Shown in pieces: positions 31,599-41,087 of a stretch of DNA of 58,553 nucleotides (its first letter is position 1; every line of letters starts with the position of its first letter). Origin of the DNA: SIG565 sp045590755 (GTDB lineage Bacteria; Bacillota; Clostridia; Oscillospirales; Acutalibacteraceae); contig JAZNRP010000018.1 of the NCBI GenBank assembly GCA_045590755.1, forward strand, positions 1-58,553, given 5' to 3'. The translations under genes were made by a program, and so were the position numbers. The notes under the pieces are model-generated. The model was not told where the DNA came from. It saw nothing but the letters and a program-made list of their open reading frames with translations, and made no database searches.

Positions 31599-34500
31599 TT
31601 ACTTACCGTAAACTTCAACCAACTTTTCGAGATGTGCACGACGAGCCTTTGCAGTTTCAGCCGCCATATCGAAGAGTTCTTCTGCGCGTTCAGGGAATGA
31701 GCGTGTAAGTGAAGAGTAACGAGCTTCACCCATGATAAACTCTTTATAATCAGCTGTAGCAGGCTTGCTATCAAGCGAGAACGGATTCTTGCCTTCTGCC
31801 TTTAATGCGGGGTTGTAACGGAATAAATCCCAGTAACCGCAGTCAACAGCCTTCTTCATTTCAGCCTGACAGTTTACCATACCGCCCTTGATTGAGTGCA
31901 TTTCACAAGGTGAGTAACCAATAATAAGTGACGGACCGTTGTAAGCTTCCGCTTCCTTAATTGCCTTTAAGGTCTGATTCTGGTCAGCACCCATAGCAAT
32001 CTGTGCTACATATACATAGCCGTAAGACATAGCGATTTCAGCAAGTGACTTCTTGTTGATGGCCTTACCTGCAGCAGCGAACTGAGCAACCTGACCGATG
32101 TTAGAAGCCTTAGAAGCCTGACCGCCTGTGTTAGAGTAAACTTCGGTAACGAATACCATAATGTTTACATTGTCACCGCTAGCGAGTACATGGACAACAC
32201 CGCCGAAGCCGATGTCGTAAGCCCAACCGTCACCACCGAAAATCCATACAGATTTCTTGGAAAGGAATTCTTTCTTATCGAGAATAGCAGGAGCTGTCGG
32301 ACAACCTTCAGCTGCAGCCTTTTCAAGCTCTACAACGAGTGCCTTTGTAGCAGCGGTATTCTTGCTGCCGTCATCCAATGTAGCAAGGTAAGTGTCAGCA
32401 GCCGCCTTGAATTCAGCAGAAGCCTTGTCGGATGCTGCCATTTCCTTAACCTGCTCAATAAGCTGGTCGCGAACAGCCTTCTGGCCTAAATACATACCAT
32501 AGCCGTGCTCAGCGTTATCTTCGAAGAGAGAGTTAGCCCAAGCAGGACCGTGGCCTTCAGCATTTGTGGTGTACGGAGATGTAGCAGCAGGACCACCCCA
32601 GATTGAAGAACAACCTGTAGCGTTAGAGATGTACATTCTGTCACCGAAGAGCTGTGTGATAAGACGAGCATAAGAAGTTTCTGCACAGCCTGCGCAAGAG
32701 CCTGAGAACTCAAGAAGCGGCTTCTTGAACTGAGAAGAAATAACATTAGCGTCGGTTGCAATGCCATCCTTTTCGGTTACATTAGCCACACAGTAGTTAA
32801 ATACTTCCTGTTCGGCAAGTTGAGATTCCTGAGAAACCATCTTAAGAGAAGCTGTCGGACAAACGCCTACGCAGACACCGCATCCCATACAGTCAAGCGG
32901 AGATACTGCCAAGGTGTAGCTGTAGCCCTTGTTTGTAACGAGCTTTTCTTTAACTGCAATTCTGGTGTTTGCAGGAGCAGCTGCCTTTTCGTCAGCACTT
33001 AATGCAAACGGACGGATTGTAGCGTGCGGACAAACAAATGCGCACTTGTTACAACCAATACAGGTTTCATTGTTCCATTCGGGAACCATAACGGCAACGC
33101 CGCGCTTTTCGTAAGCCGATGCGCCGTGTTCAAATGTACCGTCAGCGTGGTCGATAAATGCAGATACCGGTAAGGAATCGCCATCCATAAGACCAACGGG
33201 CTTCATAATGTTGTCTACCATCTTAACAAGCTTAGCAGGACCATTTTCTTTAACTGCAGCCTTATCATCTGTAGCATTAGCCCAATCAGCAGGTACATCA
33301 ATCTTAACATAAGCTGTTGCACCGGCATCGATAGCCTTTTCGTTCATTTCAACGATTTCTTTACCCTTCTTCATGAACTTCTGGGCTTTTTCCTTCATAT
33401 AGCCGATAGCATCTTCTGCGGGAAGAACCTTAGAAAGTGAGAAGAATGCAGACTGTAAAACGGTGTTAGTACGCTTACCAAGTCCGATTTCTGCTGCTAA
33501 GTCGATAGCGTTAACGGTATAAAGCTGAACATTGTTCTTAGCAATATAGCGCTTTGCTTCTGCCGGCATATGCTCATTAAGTTCTTCTGCAGACCACTGG
33601 CAGTTAATAAGGAATACACCGCCGGGCTTAACATCATTAACCATCTTGTAACCCTTAATTACATATGACGGGTTGTGACAAGCAACGAAGTCAGCCTTAT
33701 TGATATAGTACGGGCTCTTGATGGGCTTATCGCCGAATCTCAAGTGAGAAATGGTGATCCCGCCTGTCTTCTTAGAGTCGTACTGGAAGTATGCCTGAAC
33801 ATATTTATCGGTATGGTCACCGATAATCTTGATAGAGTCTTTATTAGCACCAACAGTACCGTCACCGCCAAGACCCCAGAATTTACATTCAATTGTGCCT
33901 TCAGCAGCTGTGTTGGGAGCTTCTTCTTCGTCGAGAGAAAGTCCTGTAACATCATCCTTGATACCGAGTGTGAACTGAGCTTTAGGAGCATCCTTAGCAA
34001 GCTCTTTATATATAGCGAATACGCTTGAAGGAGGAGTATCCTTTGAACCGAGACCGTAACGGCCGCCGATAACAGTATTAACCTTGCGGCCTGTAGCAGC
34101 GAGAGCCCCTACAACATCCATAAACAACGGTTCACCAAGTGCACCGGGTTCTTTTGTACGGTCAAGAACTGCAATAGCCTTGGTAGTAGCAGGAATTGCT
34201 TCAACCAACTTTTCTGCAGAGAAAGGACGGTAAAGACGAACCTTTACAAGACCTACTTTTTCACCCTTAGCAATCATATAATCGATTACTTCTTCGATAA
34301 CATCGCAGATTGAACCCATAGCGATAATTACGCGTTCAGCGTCGGGTGCGCCGTAGTAGTTGAAGAGCTTATAATCGGTGCCAAGCTTAGCATTAACCTT
34401 GTCCATATACTTTTCAACGATAGCGGGCATTGCATCGTAATACTTGTTACAAGCTTCTCTGTGCTGGAAGAAGATATCGCCATTTTCGTGTGAACCGCGC

Positions 34501-35144
34501 ATTACCGGGTGTGCCGGGTTAAGAGCGCGCTTACGGAATTCAGCAACTGCTTCCATATTGCACATTTCTTTAAGGTCTTCGTAATCCCAAACCTGAATCT
34601 TCTGGATTTCGTGAGAAGTACGGAAGCCGTCAAAGAAGTTGATGAAAGGTACGCGGCCTTCGATAGATGCCAAGTGAGCAACTGCACCAAGGTCCATAAC
34701 TTCCTGAGTGTTAGTATCAGCGAGCATTGCAAAGCCTGTTTGACGACAAGCGTAAACATCGGAATGGTCGCCGAAGATATTAAGAGCATGACTTGCTACA
34801 CAACGCGCTGATACATGGAACACGCAAGGTAACAATTCACCAGCAATCTTATACATATTAGGAATCATAAGTAAAAGACCCTGAGATGCTGTATAAGTAG
34901 TGGTAAGAGCACCGGCATTAAGTGAGCCGTGTACGGTACCTGCAGCACCGGCTTCTGACTGCATTTCGGAAACCTTAACTGTACTGCCGAAAATGTTTTT
35001 AAGTCCCTGTGCAGACCACTGGTCAACATAGTCAGCCATAGGACTGGACGGAGTAATAGGATAAATACCTGCTACTTCAGTAAACGCATAGGATACATGA
35101 GCAGCGGCATTATTACCGTCCATAGTTTTGAACTTTCTTGCCAT
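31599..35144 (-). CDS. nifJ: pyruvate:ferredoxin oxidoreductase
   Basis: This homodimeric enzyme decarboxylates pyruvate to acetyl-CoA and reduces ferredoxin, a core step of anaerobic fermentation. The single 1181-residue chain holds all domains: the N-terminal pyrimidine-binding domain (YPITPSSPMA near residue 29, EMQSEAGAAG near 60), two ferredoxin-type [4Fe-4S] sites (CIGCNKCAFVCP near 693 and CMGCGVCVGVCP near 752), and the C-terminal TPP domain with GCAETSY and GGDGWAYDIGFGG. YSNTGGQAS completes the site. The start has an excellent AAGGAGGA. A 2[4Fe-4S] ferredoxin partner is encoded at 45932-46102. Confidence 0.97.
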   Translation of the reverse strand: MARKFKTMDGNNAAAHVSYAFTEVAGIYPITPSSPMADYVDQWSAQGLKNIFGSTVKVSEMQSEAGAAGTVHGSLNAGALTTTYTASQGLLLMIPNMYKIAGELLPCVFHVSARCVASHALNIFGDHSDVYACRQTGFAMLADTNTQEVMDLGAVAHLASIEGRVPFINFFDGFRTSHEIQKIQVWDYEDLKEMCNMEAVAEFRKRALNPAHPVMRGSHENGDIFFQHREACNKYYDAMPAIVEKYMDKVNAKLGTDYKLFNYYGAPDAERVIIAMGSICDVIEEVIDYMIAKGEKVGLVKVRLYRPFSAEKLVEAIPATTKAIAVLDRTKEPGALGEPLFMDVVGALAATGRKVNTVIGGRYGLGSKDTPPSSVFAIYKELAKDAPKAQFTLGIKDDVTGLSLDEEEAPNTAAEGTIECKFWGLGGDGTVGANKDSIKIIGDHTDKYVQAYFQYDSKKTGGITISHLRFGDKPIKSPYYINKADFVACHNPSYVIKGYKMVNDVKPGGVFLINCQWSAEELNEHMPAEAKRYIAKNNVQLYTVNAIDLAAEIGLGKRTNTVLQSAFFSLSKVLPAEDAIGYMKEKAQKFMKKGKEIVEMNEKAIDAGATAYVKIDVPADWANATDDKAAVKENGPAKLVKMVDNIMKPVGLMDGDSLPVSAFIDHADGTFEHGASAYEKRGVAVMVPEWNNETCIGCNKCAFVCPHATIRPFALSADEKAAAPANTRIAVKEKLVTNKGYSYTLAVSPLDCMGCGVCVGVCPTASLKMVSQESQLAEQEVFNYCVANVTEKDGIATDANVISSQFKKPLLEFSGSCAGCAETSYARLITQLFGDRMYISNATGCSSIWGGPAATSPYTTNAEGHGPAWANSLFEDNAEHGYGMYLGQKAVRDQLIEQVKEMAASDKASAEFKAAADTYLATLDDGSKNTAATKALVVELEKAAAEGCPTAPAILDKKEFLSKKSVWIFGGDGWAYDIGFGGVVHVLASGDNVNIMVFVTEVYSNTGGQASKASNIGQVAQFAAAGKAINKKSLAEIAMSYGYVYVAQIAMGADQNQTLKAIKEAEAYNGPSLIIGYSPCEMHSIKGGMVNCQAEMKKAVDCGYWDLFRYNPALKAEGKNPFSLDSKPATADYKEFIMGEARYSSLTRSFPERAEELFDMAAETAKARRAHLEKLVEVYGK

Positions 35145-35198
35145 TTGGAAAATTCCTCCTTAATTATTCTGCGAAACACACGGTTTCATACATAATAT

Positions 35199-35227
35199 AT
35201 AATACTACTATTTTTCGAATAAGTAAA
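35199..35227 (-). promoter_or_regulatory. candidate promoter of the PFOR gene
   Basis: On the minus strand -35 TTTACT (35222-35227), a 17-base spacer and -10 TATTAT (35199-35204). It is the best match in the AT-rich gap; the -35 differs from consensus at two positions. Confidence 0.55.
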
Positions 35228-35286
35228 TAGAAAAATTGAACTTTTTGAAGTTTTTTGTTAAAAAAATATCAAATACTCAGAAATTA

Positions 35287-35315
35287 TTGACTTTTTTTAT
35301 AAAAGGCTGTATTAT
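35287..35315 (+). promoter_or_regulatory. sigma-A promoter of the CNNM/CorC gene
   Basis: -35 TTGACT (35287-35292), a 17-base spacer and -10 TATTAT (35310-35315) lie about 35 bases before the ATG at 35351; CGGAG serves as ribosome-binding site. Confidence 0.8.
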
Positions 35316-35350
35316 TGATGTAAATATATATTGAAACGGAGTTTATTAAA

Positions 35351-36703
35351 ATGCCTGATGACCCTGGGAATTTAATGCTGAAAATTATCCTATTATTTTT
35401 CCTTATACTTGTAAATGCCTTTTTTGCTATGAGTGAAATTGCAATAATCACACTAAATGATGTAAAGCTGCAAAAAATGGCGGATGAAGGTAACGAGAAA
35501 GCCAAAAAGATTTTAAAGCTTACCAAAAATCCATCCAACTTTTTATCAACTATTCAGATTTGCATAACCTTGGCAGGATTTTTAACTTCGGCAGCTGCCG
35601 CTGAAAGCTTTGCAGACCCTGTTGCTAATTTCTTTGCAGCTCTTTTACACATGAATCTTGCTCCTGCTTGGCTTTCTACCGCTTCACTCGTTCTTATAAC
35701 TCTTATTATTTCGTTCTTCTCCTTGGTGCTTGGCGAACTCGCTCCTAAGAGAATTGCGATGCAGAAGTACGAATCTATATCATTTAAAATAGCAGGCATA
35801 CTTGTTTTCTTTAACGGTATGTTCAAGCCCTTTGTTAAGATACTTTCCTTCTCGACCAACATTGTGGTGCGTCTTCTCGGCTTTGACCCGAATGCCAGTG
35901 AAGAAGAGGTTACCGAAGAAGAAATACGAATGCTGGTTGACGCAGGTGAAGAAAAGGGCGTAATTGAAGAGAGTCAAAAGGAAATGATTAATAATATCTT
36001 CGAATTTGACGATATTATTGCCGCCGATGTTATGACCCACCGCACCGATATTGAAGCGGTTGAAATTAGTGATGATTTCTCCGAAATTATTGATAAAACA
36101 CTTAAAGCGGGTTATTCGAGAATCCCCGTTTATGATGAAGACCTTGATAATATAAAAGGTATTGTTTATGTTAAGGACCTTCTTAAATATGTAGGTAAAC
36201 CTGTACCCAAGAGCTTTAAGATTTCAAACATTATGCGTGAAGCGGTATTCTTCCCCGAATCAAAGCGTTGTGGCGATTTATTTAATGAGATGACAGAGAA
36301 ACACTTGCAGATGGTTTTTGTCTGTGATGAATACGGCGGTATCGCAGGACTAGTAACAATAGAAGACCTGCTTGAATCAATTGTTGGTAATATGCAGGAC
36401 GAATATGATAACGAAGACGAAGAAATAGAGCAGGTTAACGAAACCACCTTCAGTCTTGACGGTACTACCGACCTTGAAGAAGTTGAAGAAATACTCGGCA
36501 CCAAGTTCCCTGAAGGTGAATACGATACCATCGGCGGACTTATAATGTCAGAGCTTGGCAGAATACCTGGTGAAGACGAAAATCCGACGGTTGAGTTTTC
36601 GGGCTACACATTCACAGTAGAAGAAGTAGAGGAACGCAGAATCACACGCGTCACCGCAGAAAAGATGCCTGAAGAAGAAAACCAAGAACAAGAAGACGAT
36701 TAA
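35351..36703 (+). CDS. hemolysin/CorC-type (CNNM) membrane protein with CBS pair
   Basis: A 450-residue membrane protein of the HlyC/CorC (CNNM) family. The DUF21 domain with about four transmembrane helices spans residues about 8-175 (VNAFFAMSEIAIITLN). Two CBS domains follow (DVMTHRTDIEAV near 222, and VTIEDLLESIVG near 335). The CorC_HlyC domain is at about 365-430 and the tail is acidic. Members are linked to magnesium or cobalt efflux or regulation; the hemolysin label is historic. A monocistronic gene with its own promoter and terminator. Confidence 0.92.
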   Translation: MPDDPGNLMLKIILLFFLILVNAFFAMSEIAIITLNDVKLQKMADEGNEKAKKILKLTKNPSNFLSTIQICITLAGFLTSAAAAESFADPVANFFAALLHMNLAPAWLSTASLVLITLIISFFSLVLGELAPKRIAMQKYESISFKIAGILVFFNGMFKPFVKILSFSTNIVVRLLGFDPNASEEEVTEEEIRMLVDAGEEKGVIEESQKEMINNIFEFDDIIAADVMTHRTDIEAVEISDDFSEIIDKTLKAGYSRIPVYDEDLDNIKGIVYVKDLLKYVGKPVPKSFKISNIMREAVFFPESKRCGDLFNEMTEKHLQMVFVCDEYGGIAGLVTIEDLLESIVGNMQDEYDNEDEEIEQVNETTFSLDGTTDLEEVEEILGTKFPEGEYDTIGGLIMSELGRIPGEDENPTVEFSGYTFTVEEVEERRITRVTAEKMPEEENQEQEDD

Positions 36704-36736
36704 AAAATCCGCCTACAAGGCGGATTTTTTGTTTTT
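36702..36736 (+). terminator. intrinsic terminator of the CNNM gene
   Basis: AATCCGCC/GGCGGATT stem with a TACAA loop, followed by TTTTTTGTTTTT. It directly abuts the stop codon and separates the gene from the ECF sigma gene downstream. Confidence 0.92.
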
Positions 36737-36820
36737 CTGTCACATTTTTATAAGCTCAATCGTTATATTAACAGATGATAAGAAAATTTTCCTGTCTTTG
36801 AAGCTTTAGGGGGAGATGTA

Positions 36821-37357
36821 ATGAACAGATTGTTCCAAAATGAAATATGCGAAAAAGCCTTACGGGACATAGCACGCGGAGATATGTCGGGTCTTACTGT
36901 TCTTTACGACTGCTTCGGAAAGCTTCTTTTTACTGTAGCATATACGGTAATCGCTAACCGTACCGCCGCGGAAGATGTCTTGCAGGACACATTTATTAAA
37001 ATAGCAGAAAATGCCAATACATACAGGCACCGCGATAACGGAAGTGTTAAAGCATGGCTTGTTAGAATAAGCCGCAACTTAGCGATCGACTATTTACGGC
37101 GCGAAACAAAAGCCGCCGAGCTCACTTCCCCGCCCCACAGTGCTGATGAAACCCGAAAAATTGATGACGATTTAGCGTTTTTAGAAATGCTGTCGCCGCT
37201 TGACCCGATAGATAAGGAAATAATTATTCTAAAGCTGTCCTGGGGGCTTAAGGGTAATGAAATTGCCGAAATACTAAACCTTACAACACAGAATGTACGG
37301 CAAAAATACAAGCGCGCTATAGATAAGCTTAAAATACATAATAAGGAGATGAAATAG
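36821..37357 (+). CDS. ECF-type RNA polymerase sigma factor
   Basis: A 178-residue sigma factor with only regions 2 and 4, as in ECF factors. Region 2 covers about residues 22-97 (LYDCFGKLLFTVAYTVIANR, DVLQDTFIKIAENANTYR, RISRNLAIDYLRRE). Region 4 covers about 118-172 (DKEIIILKLSWGLKGNEIAE, TTQNVRQKYKRAIDKL). It should redirect RNA polymerase to a small regulon. The ribosome-binding site is GGGGGAG. A single-pass membrane protein gene begins two bases after its stop, the usual place of an anti-sigma factor. No ECF-style autoregulatory promoter was recognised. Confidence 0.9.
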   Translation: MNRLFQNEICEKALRDIARGDMSGLTVLYDCFGKLLFTVAYTVIANRTAAEDVLQDTFIKIAENANTYRHRDNGSVKAWLVRISRNLAIDYLRRETKAAELTSPPHSADETRKIDDDLAFLEMLSPLDPIDKEIIILKLSWGLKGNEIAEILNLTTQNVRQKYKRAIDKLKIHNKEMK

Positions 37358-37359
37358 TT

Positions 37360-38802
37360 ATGACTGCATACCTTATTAAAAAAAGGTTAAACAACGGTAT
37401 AAATGAAATTAATATACCGTCTAAAGAAAAACTACTTCCCTTTGGTGTACCTGAAAAAGAATACCCTGTTAAAAAGAATATATCACGAATTTATTTTAAG
37501 AAACTCTCCTTTGCTGCCGCGGCGGTTGTTCTGGTGGTATCTATCGTTTTGGGAATTAATAATATCAATTTTAATGGCATAACACCCACACCAACACCGA
37601 TTGTAGACACCCGTCCTGTGATATATGCTACAGATTCCAATAATTTACCCGGTGGTTTTGATAATTCCTCAATATATGAAGGAGCAAACGGAATTTCCGA
37701 ATCACTGAAACAAAAAATGGAACAATATGAAGGGCAGGATGTATTGTTTTCGGTATATGTACGGTTTCCAAGATTAAAAGAATATAACAACTTTGTTAGA
37801 AGTGATGAGGCGGCAAAAAGGCTAAATGAGTTATACGCAAAAGCTGAGCCATTTGAAAAACAAATCGTTGATCTTCAAAAAATATATCCCTATGGCCCCA
37901 CTATAGACCCCAATGTGCCATCTGACACAAAATTACTCAAAGAAGAACGGGAAAGACTGTATCCTCATCTTGATGATTTAACCGAGGAGAAAATAGCCGA
38001 CATAAAACGCCAAATAGATGAATTGGATGCAAAAAGAAAACCTTTTTATGCAGAAATAATAAAAATTTATCGCGAAGAGGAAATTTTGGAACAGGAACAG
38101 TTTTCTACCAACTGGCAAAGAGAAGTAGAAGCCGTAAAGGAAATGTCGGGCGATAAAACCGTTCGAAAATTTACCGAACATTCCGAAATAGCAAAATACT
38201 CACTCACAAGCACATATATTATGGAGCTTACAGCTGACACAATTAATAAAATCGCCGAGCGCGGAACTACCAGTATATATTTAGCTTTGCCCGAACGCCA
38301 GGGCGAATATAGCAAAAAAATAAGCGATACGCTGACCTATTATTTAGAGCAAATGGATGAAGATGATACCATAGAAATTGCGGCAGTAAGTGTGCTTGAT
38401 ATTGGAAACAGTTATGCATGGGACCAAAATCTGACACGCAACGAATCTTATAATGAAGGAAATTTCAAACCGTGGCCGATTAAAACCAAAAAAACCTACA
38501 CCTATGAAGAATTCAATAAAGAGGTTGACAATTACATCAATGAAATAATGGTGCGAAACAATATTGCCGACAAGCGCATAATCCACGATAAATTACCTTG
38601 GCTTGGTTTTGAAAAACTACCTTGGGTTGATGACACCTTTATAATGTCGCCTAGTGAAGACGGCAGTTATATTACAGCGGGTTTTAATGCGCAATTAACA
38701 AAATCCGAAATTCTCTCTTTAGTAAATGAAGAAGAAATTAAAACCTTGTATTTTGTTGGTAATTTTGATTTTGCATTACCTAGTGGTAATGATAAGCAAT
38801 GA
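37360..38802 (+). CDS. single-pass membrane protein, probable anti-sigma partner with duplicated ectodomain
   Basis: A 480-residue protein. About 48 cytoplasmic residues precede one transmembrane helix (FAAAAVVLVVSIVLGI, about 51-66), a proline-threonine linker (TPTPTP, about 75-80) and a large external region. No zinc-binding anti-sigma motif (HxxxCxxC) is seen. The ectodomain seems duplicated: YEGQDVLFSVYVRFP ... YIMELTADTINKIAERGTTS recurs as DEDDTIEIAAVSVLD ... FNAQLTKSEILSLVNEEEIK. Each unit has a strand at the start and ends in a pattern like the tail of peptidase-inhibitor I9 domains. Coupling to the ECF sigma gene (two-base gap) suggests it holds and releases that sigma factor in response to an external signal. 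I do not recognise the family. Confidence 0.65.
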   Translation: MTAYLIKKRLNNGINEINIPSKEKLLPFGVPEKEYPVKKNISRIYFKKLSFAAAAVVLVVSIVLGINNINFNGITPTPTPIVDTRPVIYATDSNNLPGGFDNSSIYEGANGISESLKQKMEQYEGQDVLFSVYVRFPRLKEYNNFVRSDEAAKRLNELYAKAEPFEKQIVDLQKIYPYGPTIDPNVPSDTKLLKEERERLYPHLDDLTEEKIADIKRQIDELDAKRKPFYAEIIKIYREEEILEQEQFSTNWQREVEAVKEMSGDKTVRKFTEHSEIAKYSLTSTYIMELTADTINKIAERGTTSIYLALPERQGEYSKKISDTLTYYLEQMDEDDTIEIAAVSVLDIGNSYAWDQNLTRNESYNEGNFKPWPIKTKKTYTYEEFNKEVDNYINEIMVRNNIADKRIIHDKLPWLGFEKLPWVDDTFIMSPSEDGSYITAGFNAQLTKSEILSLVNEEEIKTLYFVGNFDFALPSGNDKQ

Positions 38803-38846
38803 TAGTTTTTAGGTGTTTTTATAATTCGTAATTCGTTTGATGAGTG

Positions 38847-38888
38847 TAAAAACCCCGCCGCACTATTACAGTGCGGCGGGGTTGTTTT
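38847..38888. terminator. strong bidirectional terminator
   Basis: A 14-bp GC-rich stem AACCCCGCCGCACT/AGTGCGGCGGGGTT with a 5-base loop. TGTTTTAATT follows on the plus strand and TTTTTACAC on the minus strand. It sits between the sigma/anti-sigma operon and convergent galE. Confidence 0.93.
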
Positions 38889-38893
38889 AATTA

Positions 38894-39907
38894 TTATTCA
38901 TTAAATCCGTTGGGATTGTTTTTCTGCCAGTTCCAAGTATCACGGCACATATCTTCAATGTTTCTCTTAGCTGTCCAACCGAGAACTTCTTTTGCCTTAG
39001 ATGCATCGGCATAAACTTCGTCGGGGTCACCAGGGCGACGTGGGTCGATAACAAACGGTACTTCTACCCCACTTGCCTTTTCAAAAGCGTCTTTCAACTG
39101 TAAAACACTGGTACCGTTACCTGTGCCCAGGTTAAATTCTTCACACTTTGTATTTTTAAGCGCCCAGTCAACCGCTTTAACGTGGCCAACCGCCAAGTCG
39201 CATACGTGAATGTAATCGCGAACGCCTGTACCGTCAACGGTATTATAGTCGTTACCGAAAACGTGAAGCTTATCGCGTCTACCAACTGCAACCTGTGAAA
39301 TATACGGCATCAAATTATTAGGTATACCCTTGGGGTCTTCGCCGATTGTACCGCTTTCGTGTGCACCTATAGGATTAAAGTAACGAAGTAATGCAATACT
39401 CCAAGTATTATCGGATACATAAAGGTCGCGGAGTATTTCTTCGATAAACAGCTTTGTTCTGCCATAAGGATTAATAGCTCCTATCGGCATACCTTCTTTA
39501 AGCGGCATTTCCTTTGCTACGCCGTAAACGGTAGCAGAAGAAGAGAATACAAGGCGCTTTACATTGAACTCGCGCATAACTTCAAGCAAGTAAATAGTAC
39601 TGATAAGGTTGTTATCGTAGTATTCAATAGGTTTGGCAACCGATTCACCTACCGCCTTAAGACCCGCAAAGTGAATTACAGCATCAATGCTGTTGTCAGT
39701 AAATATTTTACGAAGAGCCGCCTTGTCTCTTACATCATTTTCGTAAAACTTAATTTTTTTGCCAACAATTTTTTCTACACGGCGGAGTGACTCAACATTA
39801 CTATTATCAAGGTTATCGATTATTACAACATCATAACCCGCTTTAATCATCTCAATACAGGTGTGGCTTCCGATATAACCTGCACCGCCTGTAACCAATA
39901 CTGACAT
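38894..39907 (-). CDS. galE: UDP-glucose 4-epimerase
   Basis: GalE interconverts UDP-glucose and UDP-galactose with bound NAD. The 337 residues begin with the NAD-binding motif VTGGAGYIGSHTC (residues 5-17). The SSSATVYG loop near residue 122 supplies the catalytic serine and NPYGRTK near 147 the tyrosine and lysine. Residues 175-185 (LRYFNPIGAH) are also typical. With galU in this window it connects glucose-1-phosphate to UDP-galactose for glycans or the Leloir pathway. It is monocistronic with a consensus-like promoter and strong GAAGGAGAG ribosome-binding site. Confidence 0.96.
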   Translation of the reverse strand: MSVLVTGGAGYIGSHTCIEMIKAGYDVVIIDNLDNSNVESLRRVEKIVGKKIKFYENDVRDKAALRKIFTDNSIDAVIHFAGLKAVGESVAKPIEYYDNNLISTIYLLEVMREFNVKRLVFSSSATVYGVAKEMPLKEGMPIGAINPYGRTKLFIEEILRDLYVSDNTWSIALLRYFNPIGAHESGTIGEDPKGIPNNLMPYISQVAVGRRDKLHVFGNDYNTVDGTGVRDYIHVCDLAVGHVKAVDWALKNTKCEEFNLGTGNGTSVLQLKDAFEKASGVEVPFVIDPRRPGDPDEVYADASKAKEVLGWTAKRNIEDMCRDTWNWQKNNPNGFNE

Positions 39908-39938
39908 ACTAACTCTCCTTCAAAAACATATTTATTAT

Positions 39939-39967
39939 ATTATACAATTAAACGCTACTGTCTGCAA
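39939..39967 (-). promoter_or_regulatory. sigma-A promoter of galE
   Basis: On the minus strand -35 TTGCAG (39962-39967), a 17-base spacer and consensus -10 TATAAT (39939-39944), about 30 bases before the ATG. Confidence 0.8.
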
Positions 39968-39987
39968 TACCTTTGAAAAAATTTTTT

Positions 39988-40023
39988 TATCAATATTTTG
40001 TATTTTTTTTGCAAAAATTGATA
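39988..40023. other. AT-rich inverted repeat between divergent galE and dnaD
   Basis: TATCAAT and ATTGATA, each extended by TTTTG/CAAAA, form a 12-bp stem around a T-rich loop in the 224-base gap between divergent genes. T-runs flank both sides, so it is terminator-like, but no upstream gene needs terminating on either strand. The rest of the gap is AT-rich spacer with the two promoters. Confidence 0.4.
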
Positions 40024-40073
40024 TTTTTTTCAAATTGTTGTGTTTTTGACATTTTTTATGAATTTTCCATCGG

Positions 40074-40102
40074 TTTACAAGGTGAAAAATTTGTGATACA
40101 AT
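40074..40102 (+). promoter_or_regulatory. sigma-A promoter of the dnaD-dnaI operon
   Basis: -35 TTTACA (40074-40079), a 17-base spacer and -10 TACAAT (40097-40102) lie about 30 bases before the dnaD ATG. TAAGG serves as ribosome-binding site. Confidence 0.78.
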
Positions 40103-40131
40103 GTTCATATATTTTTTCTAAGGTGTAAGGA

Positions 40132-41085
40132 ATGGAATATTATGTAAACCCCGCAAGCTTTCAGAGCGCTTTCACCCTACCAGGAGATATTGCCGATAAG
40201 CACCTAAAGCTTGCAAGTCAGACACAACTTAAGGTAATTTTATATGTATTCCGTCATATTGCGGATGCTAAAACGGCTGATGAAATATCGGCTGAGCTTC
40301 GCATACCTAAAAGTGAGGTGGATGACGCCTTGCTTTACTGGGCAAATGCGGGTATATTATTATCTAAAAATGCAAATGAAGTACCTAAAAGCACCAAAGA
40401 AGAAACTCCAAAACAAATTCGCAAGGTAGCTGCCGAAATGCCTACCCGCCGTGATGTAACCCGTCGGGCGTGTGAAGATGAGCGTTTTTCTTTTCTTTTA
40501 CAGGAGTCCCAAGTCAAATTCGGCAGACTGCTTAAAGATAATGAATCGCGTGTACTACTCTGGCTTTACGAAGATGAAGGTATGGATGTATCTTTAATAC
40601 TTATGCTGCTTGAATATGCGATTAATGAGAAAAAATGCACCTTAGGCTTTATTCAGCGTACCGCGACAGAATGGCTTAATAACAATGTTGCAACCATTAC
40701 TGATGCCGAAAAGTACATAACCGAGCAATACAAGAAAAAAACCGCTTGGAGGATTGTTGAAGCCACATTCGGCATTGATGACAGAATACCGAGCACTAAA
40801 GAGCTTGAAAATTCGGACAAGTGGATAAATAAATGGGGCTATGACCGCGCTATACTCAGACTCGCTTACGAGCAATGTGTTGATACAAAGTCAAAATTCA
40901 GTATGCCCTATGTTGCAAAAATACTTGAAAACTGGTATAACAGCGGTGTTAAAACTGCGGCTGATGCTAAGGCAAAAACCGAGAAAAACATTAAAAATGC
41001 GCCTACTGTTACTGATTTCGGTCACACCAAGGACGAGCTTGATTTAATAGAGCAAATGATTAACAAAGGATACGGAGAAAACTGA
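40132..41085 (+). CDS. dnaD: DnaD domain-containing primosome protein
   Basis: A 317-residue replication-initiation/restart protein of the DnaD/DnaB (Firmicutes) family. The N-terminal winged-helix part (TADEISAELRIPKSEVDDAL, residues about 48-68) is followed by two DnaD-like helical domains at about 118-200 and 205-280. The second ends with the family motif YVAKILENWYNSG. In Bacillus, DnaD acts with DnaB and DnaI to load the helicase. Here it is directly followed by a helicase-loader ATPase, supporting that role. It is longer than Bacillus DnaD (232 residues) because it carries two DnaD domains. Confidence 0.9.
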   Translation: MEYYVNPASFQSAFTLPGDIADKHLKLASQTQLKVILYVFRHIADAKTADEISAELRIPKSEVDDALLYWANAGILLSKNANEVPKSTKEETPKQIRKVAAEMPTRRDVTRRACEDERFSFLLQESQVKFGRLLKDNESRVLLWLYEDEGMDVSLILMLLEYAINEKKCTLGFIQRTATEWLNNNVATITDAEKYITEQYKKKTAWRIVEATFGIDDRIPSTKELENSDKWINKWGYDRAILRLAYEQCVDTKSKFSMPYVAKILENWYNSGVKTAADAKAKTEKNIKNAPTVTDFGHTKDELDLIEQMINKGYGEN

Positions 41086-41087
41086 TT

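Noticed and set aside
39988..40023. AT-rich inverted repeat as a replication origin or mobile-element end
   Set aside because: There are no DnaA boxes, direct-repeat target duplications or transposase genes nearby; it is better seen as terminator-like or spacer DNA.
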